A DNA stretch of 64,000 nt from Martelella lutilitoris (GCF_016598595.1 NZ_CP066786.1:1883501-1947500), one strand, 5' to 3'; shown: positions 20,659 to 31,256, counted from the stretch's first letter. Notes: generated by a model from the sequence alone, not told the origin. Numbers and translations are program-made.

Positions 20659-21237
20659 TCAGATAGGCCGGGCATCCGGCCGGAACTTCAAAATGGCGTT
20701 ACCGTCAATCATTGCCAGTAGCCGGCTTTGGTCGCGGTCAAGCGAACTCTCCAACTCCCCGCCGCCGGGCAGATAGGATTCCAGCTTGGCGGCAAGCATG
20801 TCGAGCGCGGGTTTCGACTTGGCGTTGCGGATCCAGTCGGGGCTCTGGGCATCGCCGACCAGCCAGTTCCAGAACGCGACGGCCACCGCAAGAATAAGCA
20901 CGCCGCGCACAAGGCCGAAGACGAAACCGAGAGAACGGTCCAGCACGCCGGCGCGGCTGTCGATAATATAATCCGCAAATCGCGTGGTCACCAGCGAAAG
21001 AAGCACAAGCGCGATCAGAAAGATGACGGCGAAGGCGCCGGCCATGGACATGCGCGGATCGTCCAGAAACCCCTCGAATGTCGGCGCAAGAAAAGGATAG
21101 CCGACATAGGCGATCGCGGCCGAAAGCCCCCAGGCCAGAAGCGAGAGGATTTCGCGGGAGAAGCCGCGCACCATGGCGAGAAGGGCCGAGAACAGGACAA
21201 CGCCGAGGACGATCAGATCGAACAGGGTTACTGGCAT
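20659..21237 (-). CDS. cvpA: CvpA-family membrane protein
   Basis: A 192-residue protein with four hydrophobic segments (FDLIVLGVVLFSALLAMVRG, LLAWGLSAAIAYVGYPFL, AFAVIFLIALVLLSLV, FVFGLVRGVLILAVAVAF) and the CvpA-type GFVFGLVRG loop. The tail is polar and probably cytoplasmic. It lies between radA (56-bp gap) and purF. CvpA proteins are needed for colicin V secretion in E. coli and linked to envelope stress; the role here is not shown. Confidence 0.92.
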   Translation of the reverse strand: MPVTLFDLIVLGVVLFSALLAMVRGFSREILSLLAWGLSAAIAYVGYPFLAPTFEGFLDDPRMSMAGAFAVIFLIALVLLSLVTTRFADYIIDSRAGVLDRSLGFVFGLVRGVLILAVAVAFWNWLVGDAQSPDWIRNAKSKPALDMLAAKLESYLPGGGELESSLDRDQSRLLAMIDGNAILKFRPDARPI

Positions 21238-21293
21238 TCATTGCTCCGCTTGTCGTGGCCCGCACACGCATGGCCGTTGCGCCCGCCGGCGCC

Positions 21294-22694
<1,401 letters not shown>

Positions 22695-22719
22695 GGTCTC
22701 TTCTTTGTCGGAAAAAGCG

Positions 22720-23901
22720 TCAGTCCGGCTGGATATAGCGGCGACGGTAACGCAAGCCAAGGGAGGTGAGCAATTCATACCCGATCGTTCCGGCCGCCGT
22801 GGCCGCCTCGTCCAGCGGCAGGTTGGGGCCGATCAGCTCGATATAGTCGCCCACGCGGATTGCCTCCTCCGGAACATCGGTCACGTCATATATGGTCATG
22901 TCCATGGTGATCCGCCCGGCAATCGGCACCTTGTGTCCCGCAACAAACCCGAAGCCGCCGGGATTGACGGCATCGCGCAGCGGCGCGCCGGAACCCGAAA
23001 GCGACCGATGATAGCCATCGGCATAGCCGGCCGCGGCAATGGCCAGCCGGCTGTCGCGGGAAAGCCGGCAGGTCGCGCCGTAGCTCACGGTTTCGCCTGC
23101 GCGGGCATTGCGGATCTGGACGATCCTGGCCTCCGCCCGTGCCGCGGGCCTGAGCTTCCGCGCGGTGCCCGGCTGCGAATCGCCGCCGTAGAGCGCGATC
23201 CCGGGACGGGTGAGATCGAAATGATAGTCCGGCCCGAGAAAGATGCCGGCAGAGGCCGACAGGCTGGCCTCGACGCCCTCGAAGGCGGCGGCCGCGATGC
23301 GGAACCATTCGAGCTGCTTTTTGTTCATCGGCGAGGCGGGATCGTCCGCGCAGGCAAGATGGGAGAGGATGAGCACGGGTTCGAAGCTCGCCGGCCGCGA
23401 GACATCGCCGGCAAGCGCCAGCGCTTCCTCCACGGTGAGGCCGAGCCGGTTGAAGCCGGTGTCGACCTGAAGCGCGCAGGGGTAATCGCCATATTCCGCG
23501 ACCGCCGCGAAGAAAAAGGAGAGCTGTTCGGTGCTCGCCAATACCGGCACGAGATCATGTTCGAAAAAGAGCTCTTCCGTACCGGGCCACATGCCGGAGA
23601 GGACGAAGATGCGGGCATCGGGCGCAAACCGCCTGAGCGTCGCGCCCTCATCCGGCACGGCGACGAAAAAATCGGCAGCGCCCGCGCCGTAAAGCGCTTC
23701 GCCGACATCCTCGATCCCGAGACCGTAGCCATCGGCCTTGACCACGGCCGCCGTCCGGGCGCTGCCGGAGAGCGTGCGCATGGTCTTCCAGTTGCTGACA
23801 ATGGCGCCGAGATCGACGCTCAGCCGGGCGGGAGCCGCCGAAAAGGGGATTTCCCCTTCCTGCAGCGGTTCATCGTTGAGATCGTTCGAAAATTCAGACA
23901 T
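22720..23901 (-). CDS. alr: Alanine racemase
   Basis: PLP-dependent racemase that makes D-alanine for peptidoglycan. The 393-residue protein has the PLP lysine in AAVVKADGYGLG (Lys55) and the second catalytic region VSYGATCRLSRDSRLAI with the tyrosine. It also has PGIALYGGD and a C-terminal beta domain with TMDMTIYDVTD. A non-catalytic N-terminal extension of about 25 residues is present. It sits 62 bp after dnaB and 25 bp before radA. Confidence 0.95.
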   Translation of the reverse strand: MSEFSNDLNDEPLQEGEIPFSAAPARLSVDLGAIVSNWKTMRTLSGSARTAAVVKADGYGLGIEDVGEALYGAGAADFFVAVPDEGATLRRFAPDARIFVLSGMWPGTEELFFEHDLVPVLASTEQLSFFFAAVAEYGDYPCALQVDTGFNRLGLTVEEALALAGDVSRPASFEPVLILSHLACADDPASPMNKKQLEWFRIAAAAFEGVEASLSASAGIFLGPDYHFDLTRPGIALYGGDSQPGTARKLRPAARAEARIVQIRNARAGETVSYGATCRLSRDSRLAIAAAGYADGYHRSLSGSGAPLRDAVNPGGFGFVAGHKVPIAGRITMDMTIYDVTDVPEEAIRVGDYIELIGPNLPLDEAATAAGTIGYELLTSLGLRYRRRYIQPD

Positions 23902-23963
23902 GAAATCGCCGTTTATTGCAGAATCTCGGCAATCATAGCGCGTTCACGCCATTTCGCCCATGC

Positions 23964-25457
23964 CTAATCGTCGAAACTCGCATAGGACGGGTCGGCAAGA
24001 TCCGCAAAGCGGGTATAGGCGGCCTGGAAGGCGAGGTTTGCCGTGCCCGTCGGGCCGTGACGCTGCTTGGCGATGATGACGTCGGCCGTCCCGCGCACCT
24101 TCTCGTATTTCATCTTCCACTCGTCATAGGCCGGATCGTCAGGGTCGCGCGGCTCGAGGTTCTGGACGTAATACTCCTCGCGGTAGACGAACAGCACGAC
24201 GTCCGCGTCCTGCTCGATCGAGCCCGATTCGCGCAGGTCGGAAAGCTGTGGTCGCTTGTCGTCCCGGTTTTCCACCTGGCGGGAAAGCTGTGAGAGCGCG
24301 ATGATCGGCACGTTCAGTTCCTTGGCGAGCGCCTTCAGCCCGGTGGTGATCTCGGTCACCTCCTGCACGCGGTTCTCGCCGGATTTCTTCGAACCCGTCA
24401 TCAGCTGCACATAGTCGACCACGAGCAAATCGAGGCCGCGCTGGCGCTTCAGCCGGCGGGCGCGGGCGGAAAGCTGGGCGATCGAGATGCCGCCGGTCTG
24501 GTCGATATAGAGCGGAACCTTCTGCATGGTCTGCGAACAGGCGACCAGCTTGTCGAAATCGGCCTCGGTGATGTCGCCGCGCCGGATTTTCGAAGACGAG
24601 ACTTCCGTCTGCTCGGAGATGATACGGGTGGCGAGCTGTTCGCCGGACATTTCGAGCGAGTAGAAGGCGACGACGCCGCCCTGTTTCGCCTCGACCGTGC
24701 CATCGGGCAGGACTTCCGGCTCATAGGCGGAGGCGACGTTCCAGGCGATGTTGGTGGCGAGCGAGGTTTTGCCCATGCCCGGACGTCCGGCGAGGATGAT
24801 CAGGTCCGAGCGCTGCAGACCGCCCATCTTGGCGTCGAGCGTGTTGAGGCCGGTGGAGATGCCGGAGAGATGGCCATCGCTTTCAAACGCCTTGCTCGCC
24901 ATGTCGATGGCGATCGTCACGGCGTTCTCGAAGGACTGGAAGCCGCCCTCATAGCGACCGGTCTCGGCCAGCGCGAACAGCTTGCGCTCGGTGTCCTCGA
25001 TCTGCTCGGACGGCGGCAGGTCGATCGGCGCATCATAGGCGGTGTTGACGATATCCTCGCCGATCTCGATCAGCTGCCGCCGCAGCGCCAGGTCGTAGAT
25101 GGTGCGGCCATAGTCTTCCGCATTGATGATGGTGACGGCCTCGGCGGCTAGCCGCGCGAGATATTGCGCCACCGTCAGGTCGCCGACCTTCACGTCGGAG
25201 GGCAGATGGGTCTTGAGCGTGATCGTGTTGGCGATCTTGTCCATGCGGATCGTATCGCCGGCAAGCTCGTAGATCCTGCGGTGCAGCGGCTCGTAGAAAT
25301 GCTCCGGCTTCAGGAAGTCCGACACGCGGTAGAAGGCGCTGTTGTTGACGAGAATCGCGCCGAGCAGGGCCTGCTCGACTTCCAGATTGTTCGGCGCCTC
25401 ACGCGTCTGCTGCGCGCCGGGCGTCTGGAAGGAAAGGGAAGGCGCGATGTCATTCAT
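23964..25457 (-). CDS. dnaB: Replicative DNA helicase
   Basis: Hexameric helicase of the replisome. The 497-residue product begins MNDIAPSLSFQTPGAQQTRE; the N-terminal DnaB domain has NNLEVEQALLGAILVNN. The RecA-like domain has Walker A AGRPGMGKTS, the Walker B region GLDLLVVDYVQLM and SQLSRQVENRDDKRPQLSDL. An upstream ATG would add 13 residues, but 25457 gives the usual family length. A terminator at 25661-25692 separates it from rplI, so it probably has its own promoter in 25458-25660. Confidence 0.97.
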   Translation of the reverse strand: MNDIAPSLSFQTPGAQQTREAPNNLEVEQALLGAILVNNSAFYRVSDFLKPEHFYEPLHRRIYELAGDTIRMDKIANTITLKTHLPSDVKVGDLTVAQYLARLAAEAVTIINAEDYGRTIYDLALRRQLIEIGEDIVNTAYDAPIDLPPSEQIEDTERKLFALAETGRYEGGFQSFENAVTIAIDMASKAFESDGHLSGISTGLNTLDAKMGGLQRSDLIILAGRPGMGKTSLATNIAWNVASAYEPEVLPDGTVEAKQGGVVAFYSLEMSGEQLATRIISEQTEVSSSKIRRGDITEADFDKLVACSQTMQKVPLYIDQTGGISIAQLSARARRLKRQRGLDLLVVDYVQLMTGSKKSGENRVQEVTEITTGLKALAKELNVPIIALSQLSRQVENRDDKRPQLSDLRESGSIEQDADVVLFVYREEYYVQNLEPRDPDDPAYDEWKMKYEKVRGTADVIIAKQRHGPTGTANLAFQAAYTRFADLADPSYASFDD

Positions 25458-25660
25458 GATCGGTCTTTTCTCGGTGTCCTGGGACTGGCTTGGCAAACTA
25501 TCACTAGCGGATCATCCGCACCCGCTCACCGTCATCGCGATCACATTCTCCAGTCTTGCCCGCAATCCACAGGGCGCAGGGCCAGACAAAAGCGGACGAG
25601 GCGAAAACAGGCCGTCGACCTTGACATGATTCGGATGTGTGAAGGTACATGATACCACAG

Positions 25661-25692
25661 AAAAGCCCGGCCTCCTGTGCGGAAGGCCGGGC
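25661..25692 (-). terminator. Intrinsic terminator of the rpsF-rplI operon
   Basis: Read on the minus strand, a nine-base stem (GCCCGGCCT / AGGCCGGGC) with a ten-base loop is followed by TTTTCTG. It starts about 30 bp after the rplI stop and lies before dnaB. Confidence 0.85.
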
Positions 25693-25721
25693 CCTTGATA
25701 TCCGAAGCTTCAAGCCGCCGA

Positions 25722-26357
25722 TCAGGCGTTCTTGACTTCCTCTTCGCCTTCTTCCTCGCCAGCGGCTTCGGCTTCTTCGCCTTCGTCCTCGTCGAGGTCG
25801 TAGTCGGCATCGGGGTTGAAGAAGTCTTCCGGACGCAGCGCGTCCTCATCGACGCCGTAGATGGCGTCAGCGGAGGTGAGGTCTTCACCCTTGAGCTGCC
25901 GCTCGGCTTCCTCGGCGGTGCGGGCGACGTTCAGCTCGACGGTGACATAGACTTCCGCGTGGAGCTGGACTTCGACCTTGTGCAGACCGACCGTCTTGAT
26001 CGGGTGGTTGAGAACCACCTGGTTGCGGGAGATCTTGTAGCCTTCCTCGCCGAGGATCTCGACGATGTCGCGGGTTGCGACCGAACCGTAGAGCTGGCCG
26101 GTTTCGCCGGCGGAGCGAACAACGATGAAGGACTTGCCGTCAAGCGTGTCGGCAACCTTCTGGGCTTCGTTGCGGCGCTCGAGGTTACGGGCTTCCAGCA
26201 CAGCGCGCTCGGCTTCGAAACGGGCCTTGTTGGCGGCGTTGGCGCGCAGCGCGCGGCCGGTCGGCAGCAGGTAGTTACGGGCATAGCCATCGCGAACCTT
26301 CACGGTTTCGCCCATCTGGCCAAGCTTGGCGATGCGTTCAAGCAGGATTACGTCCAT
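25722..26357 (-). CDS. rplI: Large ribosomal subunit protein bL9
   Basis: Binds 23S rRNA. The N-terminal domain [21 protein letters not shown] with [10 protein letters not shown] is the L9 signature. The protein is 211 residues against about 150 in E. coli; the extra length is an acidic C-terminal tail from about residue 180, rich in Glu and Asp ([19 protein letters not shown]). Its ATG lies inside the last codons of the upstream DUF2232 gene (10-bp overlap), so translational coupling is likely. A clear terminator follows. Confidence 0.97.
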   Translation of the reverse strand: MDVILLERIAKLGQMGETVKVRDGYARNYLLPTGRALRANAANKARFEAERAVLEARNLERRNEAQKVADTLDGKSFIVVRSAGETGQLYGSVATRDIVEILGEEGYKISRNQVVLNHPIKTVGLHKVEVQLHAEVYVTVELNVARTAEEAERQLKGEDLTSADAIYGVDEDALRPEDFFNPDADYDLDEDEGEEAEAAGEEEGEEEVKNA

Positions 26358-27349
26358 GGGTTGTTCCTTTCGTTGTCGTCTGTGTCGTCGTCATTTCCGG
26401 GCGGATTTGCTCCCGGCGAGAGAGCAATGGCCCGCCGTGTGTCGAGAAGACCCATCACCACGAAGATCAGGGCCGGGAAGGTGAAAATCAGCGAAAGATA
26501 GGAGAGGATGATGACCGGCACGCCCCAGCTCTGGCCGCGCGCGGCCAGATGCATGCGGGCAAGGCCGGCCAGCAGGAAGCCGCCGCCGAAGGCGCCGAGG
26601 CAGGCCGCGCCGATGAGGCCGATCGTTCCGCCGAAAAAGGTCGCGACCAGCGCCGCGAGAAACACGAAGATGGCATTGCGATGCATGCGCAGCGATTTCG
26701 CCACATCCTCGCGCGGCCGGCTCGTCAGCCCCGACGCAATCGCGATCCGCGCGGCGAAATGATAGGCGACGAACAGCAGGATGACCGAGGTCGCGCCCTG
26801 GACGATCGGCAGCATGACCACGAACATCGACTTGAACTGCGCCACCAGCGCCGCGTCGGCGGCAAGGTCCGGGTTCTGCATCGCCAGCGCCTGCATGAAG
26901 GCGTCGATCAGTTCGCCCGTCGCATCGGGTCCGTATCCGGCGGCAAAGCCGAGAACGATCAGCGCCAGCGTGATGACGGCGCAAAGATGCATGAGGATAT
27001 CGGAAAGCGGGTACCAGGCGGTCAGGCCTTCCGGGCCGCCGATCTCGCTTGCCGGGCGCGCCAGGTTGCCGAGATGGCTGAGCCAGCCGGCGGGCACAAG
27101 GGTGATGGCGAGCGTGTAGAGAGCGAAGAATGGCGAGACCATGGTCGCGCCGAGTCCGCCTGCCACGATGATCGCCGCGATGGCGGCGGCATTGCCCCAG
27201 CCGAGGCCGGCAATCAGGATCGGAAGGGCGGAGGCGGCGGAAAGCAGCGTTGAAAACAGCGCGTTGAAACTCGCGGCATAAGCGAGCATGAAGCCCGCGA
27301 CGCCGGCAAGCGCGCCGATCAGCACTGTCTTTGCATTGAGTGTTTTCAT
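26348..27349 (-). CDS. DUF2232-family membrane protein
   Basis: A 333-residue protein starting [20 protein letters not shown] with about eight hydrophobic segments, similar to the DUF2232 (YybS-like) family. AGGA lies six bases before the ATG; the frame is open further upstream into the dispersed repeat, but that part is not coding-like. It sits between rpsR and rplI on the same strand and overlaps the rplI start. Related membrane proteins are found near rplI in other bacteria. The function is unknown. Confidence 0.85.
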   Translation of the reverse strand: MKTLNAKTVLIGALAGVAGFMLAYAASFNALFSTLLSAASALPILIAGLGWGNAAAIAAIIVAGGLGATMVSPFFALYTLAITLVPAGWLSHLGNLARPASEIGGPEGLTAWYPLSDILMHLCAVITLALIVLGFAAGYGPDATGELIDAFMQALAMQNPDLAADAALVAQFKSMFVVMLPIVQGATSVILLFVAYHFAARIAIASGLTSRPREDVAKSLRMHRNAIFVFLAALVATFFGGTIGLIGAACLGAFGGGFLLAGLARMHLAARGQSWGVPVIILSYLSLIFTFPALIFVVMGLLDTRRAIALSPGANPPGNDDDTDDNERNNPWT

Positions 27350-27450
27350 CCGCTGTCCTGCCCTTCGAGCAGTTAGGGAAATCAAGTTTCCCAACCTGGG
27401 TTCAATTTTCTGGCTGCTGCGCGCCCACCGCGCCGGAGCCAATCTCTCTT

Positions 27451-27533
27451 GTGTCATGCTCGGGCTTGACCCGAGCATCCATGACGCCCGGAAAACCTGG
27501 CCTGGATCCTCGGGTTAAGCCCGAGGATGACAC
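27451..27533. repeat. Dispersed composite palindromic repeat (REP-like, alphaproteobacterial type)
   Basis: Two hairpins, 27456-27478 (arms around ATGCTCGGG) and 27506-27528 (arms around ATCCTCGGG), are enclosed by an outer inverted pair GTGTCAT / ATGACAC (27451-27457 and 27527-27533). The wording, including GCTCGGGCTTGACCCGAGC, is that of a palindromic intergenic repeat common in many alphaproteobacterial genomes. It lies between rpsR and the DUF2232 gene. Confidence 0.8.
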
Positions 27534-27597
27534 AGAGAACACGGAGGGCGGGGAGCGCGAAGGCCGGCCCCGCCCGCCAAAACCTTGAAGCCGAACC

Positions 27598-27846
27598 TTA
27601 CGAAACGACGTAGGGCAGGAGGCCGAGGAAGCGGGCGCGCTTGATGGCGCGGGCGAGTTCACGCTGCTTCTTCTGGCTGACGGCCGTGATGCGGGACGGA
27701 ACGATCTTGCCGCGCTCGGAAATGTAGCGTTGCAGCAGACGAACGTCCTTGTAATCGATCTTCGGAGCGTTGGCGCCGGAGAAGGGGCAGGTCTTGCGAC
27801 GACGGTTGAACGGACGACGCGTCGGGATGGAGGCGATAGCTACCAT
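27598..27846 (-). CDS. rpsR: Small ribosomal subunit protein bS18
   Basis: An 82-residue basic protein with the S18 signature ([56 protein letters not shown]). It forms a heterodimer with bS6 on the 30S platform. rpsF lies 25 bp upstream. The following 248 bp before the DUF2232 gene hold the palindromic repeat. Confidence 0.98.
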   Translation of the reverse strand: MVAIASIPTRRPFNRRRKTCPFSGANAPKIDYKDVRLLQRYISERGKIVPSRITAVSQKKQRELARAIKRARFLGLLPYVVS

Positions 27847-27871
27847 GATAAAAACTCCTTAAATCTCGCAA

Positions 27872-28294
27872 TCAGCTGCGCGGACGGCGATCGCCGCGGT
27901 CGCCACGATCACCGCGGTCGCCACGATCGCGGTTGTCACGGCCGCCGTCGCGGCGCGGACGGTCGTCGCGGTCGCGCTTCTGCATCATGGCCGAGGGGCC
28001 TTCCTCATGCGCTTCGACCTTGACGGTCATGTAGCGCAGGATGTCCTCGTTGATGCGCATCTGGCGTTCCATCTCGTGGATCGCGGCAGCCGGCGCGTCG
28101 ATGTCCATCAGCGCGTAATGCGCCTTGCGGTTCTTCTTGATGCGGTAGGTGAGGGACTTCAGGCCCCAGTTCTCGATACGGCCGACCTTGCCGCCATGCT
28201 CTTCGATCAGTCCCTTGTACTGCTCGACGATGCCGTCAACCTGCTGCGCCGTAATGTCCTGGCGGGCCAGGAACACGTGTTCGTAAAGTGCCAT
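27872..28294 (-). CDS. rpsF: Small ribosomal subunit protein bS6
   Basis: A 140-residue protein with the S6 fold sequence ([40 protein letters not shown], and [14 protein letters not shown]). After about residue 105 comes a tail of roughly 30 residues made mostly of Arg, Asp and Gly, with four GDR-type repeats ([14 protein letters not shown]). The DNA for this tail is repetitive. It is the first gene of the operon, with a leader of about 210 bases. Confidence 0.97.
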   Translation of the reverse strand: MALYEHVFLARQDITAQQVDGIVEQYKGLIEEHGGKVGRIENWGLKSLTYRIKKNRKAHYALMDIDAPAAAIHEMERQMRINEDILRYMTVKVEAHEEGPSAMMQKRDRDDRPRRDGGRDNRDRGDRGDRGDRGDRRPRS

Positions 28295-28614
28295 TGATAT
28301 TTGCCTTTCTTGCGTTTCCAGGACCCGGACTTCGGCGGCTAAGCCTCAACGACTGCTCCTGAGGGGAAAACCCGGCAAGAAAAGCGTTAGACGAGACGGT
28401 CGAGAGCGGCGACACGGGAGGCAGGCGTCTTTTACGCGCCAAGCGTTCTCGCCACGGCGAAAACAGCCCTCCGTTCAGCCACCAGCCTGAAGACCGGACC
28501 TTTGGATGAGCGGCTTATACGGATTTTCGGGCCGAATGCAAGGGGGAGGGACAAAAGGCCCGTCGCTGCGCGCTTCCCGGCTGCTGCCGGCACGGGAAAC
28601 AACGGAATGCTTCG
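28295..28614. other. Non-coding stretch: rpsF leader and promoter region
   Basis: No gene is supported in these 320 bases. The right part has the rpsF promoter (28514-28541). The leader between it and rpsF could carry an S6:S18 autoregulatory structure, but I could not identify one with confidence. Next to the TetR gene stop is a GC-rich inverted repeat without a T-run. Confidence 0.6.
28514..28541 (-). promoter_or_regulatory. Probable sigma-70-type promoter of rpsF operon
   Basis: On the minus strand TTGCAT (28541-28536) and TATAAG (28519-28514) are separated by 16 bases. The start of transcription would be near 28507, giving a leader of about 210 nt before rpsF. Confidence 0.55.
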
Positions 28615-29268
28615 TCATCCGACTTTCGATCCAACTCCCGTATTGCGAGAAGTGGCCGCTTCGCCAGAGAGTCCGAGTTCAATCATGTCGATCAATTGGT
28701 CGCCGGCCGTCGCGATGCTGAAACCAGGATCGGCCAGCCAGCTGTCAATGAGTCCGCAAATACCGGCAGCGATGAGCAGACTGGCGATTTCGGGACTGAC
28801 GTTGCTTCGGATCTCGGCTGACCGAATGCCCTCCCTTATGTGGCTTGCCAGGAGAGCGAGGGTTTTGTCGCGCAAGCTCGCTATATCCTCGGACAAGGCC
28901 TGGTCTCTTCGGGCGTCTGCCAGGACGACATGGGTCGCGAGCCCCCGTGAGGGATGCGCATGGAGCTGTGCCAGCACCGCTCGCGTAATCTCGAGAACAG
29001 CATCGAGCCCCGAAACGGAGCCTGCCGAGGCAAGCGTCTGATCAAACTCGATCGCCACGTGTGATGCCAGCGCCTTGAGATACTGTTCCCGCGAGCCGAA
29101 GTGATGGGCAGGCAATCCCCGGCTATAGCCGGCGCTTCTGCCAACTTCGGTTAATGTCAGCTTCTCGGGGCCGTGCTCGGCGACAAGGCGCATGCCGGCG
29201 GCAAGCATGCGTTGTTCCGACTCGTCCCGACGCTCTTCCTGCGTTTGCCGAACACGGCCTTCTTTCAT
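28615..29268 (-). CDS. TetR-family regulator
   Basis: A 217-residue protein with an N-terminal TetR helix-turn-helix (residues about 17-65: MLAAGMRLVAEHGPEKLTLT, VGRSAGYSRGLPAHHFGSRE) and a variable ligand domain. It lies 33 bp downstream of the oxidoreductase gene on the same strand and is probably cotranscribed with it. A perfect dyad upstream of the pair (30268-30284) is a likely operator. The ligand is not known. Confidence 0.9.
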   Translation of the reverse strand: MKEGRVRQTQEERRDESEQRMLAAGMRLVAEHGPEKLTLTEVGRSAGYSRGLPAHHFGSREQYLKALASHVAIEFDQTLASAGSVSGLDAVLEITRAVLAQLHAHPSRGLATHVVLADARRDQALSEDIASLRDKTLALLASHIREGIRSAEIRSNVSPEIASLLIAAGICGLIDSWLADPGFSIATAGDQLIDMIELGLSGEAATSRNTGVGSKVG

Positions 29269-29301
29269 GGCTGGACCTCACTGCCGCGTATTGAGCACTT
29301 T

Positions 29302-30240
29302 CTACGGCTGTATCACGATCTTGCCAAAAATGCCTCCTGACTCCAGCATCTCATGCGCCTGTGGCGCCTGATGGAGGGGAAGTATCTGAGCGATCAGCGG
29401 GCGAAGCGCTCCGCCTGCGGCCTCGGAGAAAATATCTTCTGCCGCGGAGACCAATTCGTCGTCGCGCACCGAATCAAGGCTGAACAGCGAATAGGTGAGC
29501 GACCTTGAAAAGTTCTGCAGCATGACGCGATCAATGCCGGAGGGCGGAAAACCGGCAGCCGCGCCGTTCACAAGGTAACGTCCGTTCGGCTTCAGGGCTG
29601 CGACCATATCGGGTCCATCGTCGCCGGCTACGGGGTCGATGATGACGTCAAAGGGACCGTCGGGCCGGGCGCCGGTGCCCCGCCGTATGACATGCTCGGC
29701 CCCGAGGGCTCCGACACGATCGGCGGCGGCGGCGTTCGTCAGGGCGGTTACAACCGCTCCTGAATTCACGGCCATCTGGACCGTCATGGAACCGATGCCG
29801 CCGCTGGCCCCTCGGACTAGGACGCTTTCGCCGGCCTGAAGTCGCGCTCGCCTGAGGCTGAAGCGTGCCACCAATGCACTCGTTCCGAGGGAAACGGCCG
29901 CCGCGGCAGAAACGTTTTCAGGCAGCACGACCATCCTGCTGGCCCGGGCAACAAATTGCTGGGCATAACCGCCCTGACCCAGGGCGAAGACGCGTTTTCC
30001 AACGAGCGCGGCGTCAACCCCTGCGCCAACGCGGGCAACCGTGCCCGCGACCTCCACGCCCGGAACAAAACCGGGCAGAGTGCCACCTAAAAGGCCCCTG
30101 CGCTGCAGGACGTCCAAGAGCCCTACGCCGGCCGCCTCGACATCGATAACGATCTCGCCCTCGTTCGCTGAAGGCGCGGGTAGGCTTGCAAGACACAGTT
30201 GATCGGCTGCGCCGAACTCTTTCACAATGATCGCCCGCAT
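29302..30240 (-). CDS. NADPH:quinone oxidoreductase-like medium-chain dehydrogenase
   Basis: A 312-residue zinc-independent MDR protein of the quinone oxidoreductase class. It begins MRAIIVKEFGAADQLCLASL, has GFVPGVEVAGTVARVGAG, the cofactor region VLVRGASGGIGSMTVQMA, and a C-terminal IAQILPLHQAPQAHEMLESG. The zinc-binding cysteines of alcohol dehydrogenases are missing, as expected for QOR. The TetR gene follows closely. The pair looks like an inducible detoxification cassette for quinones or reactive carbonyls; that is inference. Confidence 0.88.
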   Translation of the reverse strand: MRAIIVKEFGAADQLCLASLPAPSANEGEIVIDVEAAGVGLLDVLQRRGLLGGTLPGFVPGVEVAGTVARVGAGVDAALVGKRVFALGQGGYAQQFVARASRMVVLPENVSAAAAVSLGTSALVARFSLRRARLQAGESVLVRGASGGIGSMTVQMAVNSGAVVTALTNAAAADRVGALGAEHVIRRGTGARPDGPFDVIIDPVAGDDGPDMVAALKPNGRYLVNGAAAGFPPSGIDRVMLQNFSRSLTYSLFSLDSVRDDELVSAAEDIFSEAAGGALRPLIAQILPLHQAPQAHEMLESGGIFGKIVIQP

Positions 30241-30267
30241 ATTGAAATTCCTCGGTTAAGTTTCTTG

Positions 30268-30284
30268 CTTGTTATACTAACAAG
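30268..30284. promoter_or_regulatory. Perfect dyad, likely operator of the TetR/oxidoreductase cassette
   Basis: CTTGTTATACTAACAAG has seven-base arms with a three-base centre. It lies 28 bp upstream of the oxidoreductase start and overlaps a TATAAC -10-like hexamer on the minus strand, a typical place for a TetR-type operator. Confidence 0.7.
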
Positions 30285-30308
30285 TTTCCTATTGCAAGCT
30301 CTCTCCAT

Positions 30309-31010
30309 TCATGCCGGTCCAATGCGGCGGACGGGCGCGCGGCGGCGTTCCTGAAAAACGAACCGGACCGGTATCGTGTCGATTCGGATCGAAGAAGCCG
30401 ACGGCGCGGAAATTGCTGCTTTTGCAGTCAATCTGACAACGGCAACAACGCTAAGGACATCCGCCGTCGTTGCGGCAGCTTCGGCGGATCTGCCCGAGAA
30501 AAGCCCGCGCAGCGGCGTCGAGATCAGCGGCGGCTTGTCGAGACGGAACGTGAAATAGGCGATGACAAGAGCGCACACGCCGTAGATCGACCAGACGTGC
30601 AGACCCCAGTGCAGGTTGGTGATCACGAGCGCCTGGCGCGCGGCTTCCGCCGATCCGCCGACGCCGACCGGCGGGTTCTCGAAATGGGTTACCGGTTCGG
30701 CAACACCCCAGAAGAGAAGCCCTGCGCCCATGCCGCCGGCAAACAGCATCGCGATCCGGGATGAATAGGAAAATTCCGGCTTCTCGTCATCCTTGCCGAG
30801 CCGGATGTTGCCGTAGGGGCCAAGGGCGAGAAAGGCGGCGAGAATCACGAAACCCGAACACAGACCAAGCCACCACCAGCTGGCGCCGATCATGAAATAG
30901 CTGGTGAAGCCCAGAACGCTCGCCGCCATCTGCTCAGGCGCAAGCACCCCCCATGCGCCAATCGGCAGACAGAGAAGCAGTGAAATGATGACGGTCTTGT
31001 TGATTTGCAC
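30309..31010 (-). pseudogene. 3'-truncated BCCT-family (betaine/carnitine/choline) transporter
   Basis: The frame from the GTG at 31010 (VQINKTVIISLLLCLPIGAW) encodes about 190 residues of a BCCT transporter, including GASWWWLGLCSGFVILAAF, FAGGMGAGLLFWGVAEPVTH and ALVIAYFTFRLDKPPLISTP. Similarity ends abruptly after ADVLSVVAVV at about 30434. The remaining 40 or so codons (RLTAKAAISAPSASSIRIDT...) do not continue the family, and a stop comes at 30309. Normal BCCT proteins have about 500 or more residues and twelve membrane segments, so more than half, including the substrate site, is missing. The product is probably inactive. The break lies beside the TetR/oxidoreductase cassette. Confidence 0.8.
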
Positions 31011-31256
31011 GATCGAGCAGCCCCCGGTTTTGCCCGTCGCAGGCGGAAGCGACCTGTGACATCCATCCTGTTTCTGTCCCAACATGTGAGTAAGCAGGAG
31101 ACAACCGAAGGGCGTAAATTGGGTGCCGAGCCTGGCGCCGATTAGGCAAAGCCGGGTTAACACGCGCAGGCCGACGCGCGAACATATTGCCGCCTGCACG
31201 ACATGCGAGCACGTGACTGAATCGGGGGATGAAATTCGAGGCCGCTGAAGCCTTTG

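Noticed and set aside
27288..27588. Short plus-strand frames over the palindromic repeat
   Set aside because: Peptides such as GLDPSIHD are the usual translation product of this repeat and appear in false gene calls.
27885..27960. Tandem short repeats resembling a small repeat array
   Set aside because: They are in frame in rpsF and encode the Arg/Asp/Gly tail of bS6; there are no spacers of CRISPR size.
30376..30558. 60-codon plus-strand frame at the BCCT break
   Set aside because: Its second half is antisense to real BCCT codons and there is no ribosome site, so it is not a supported gene.
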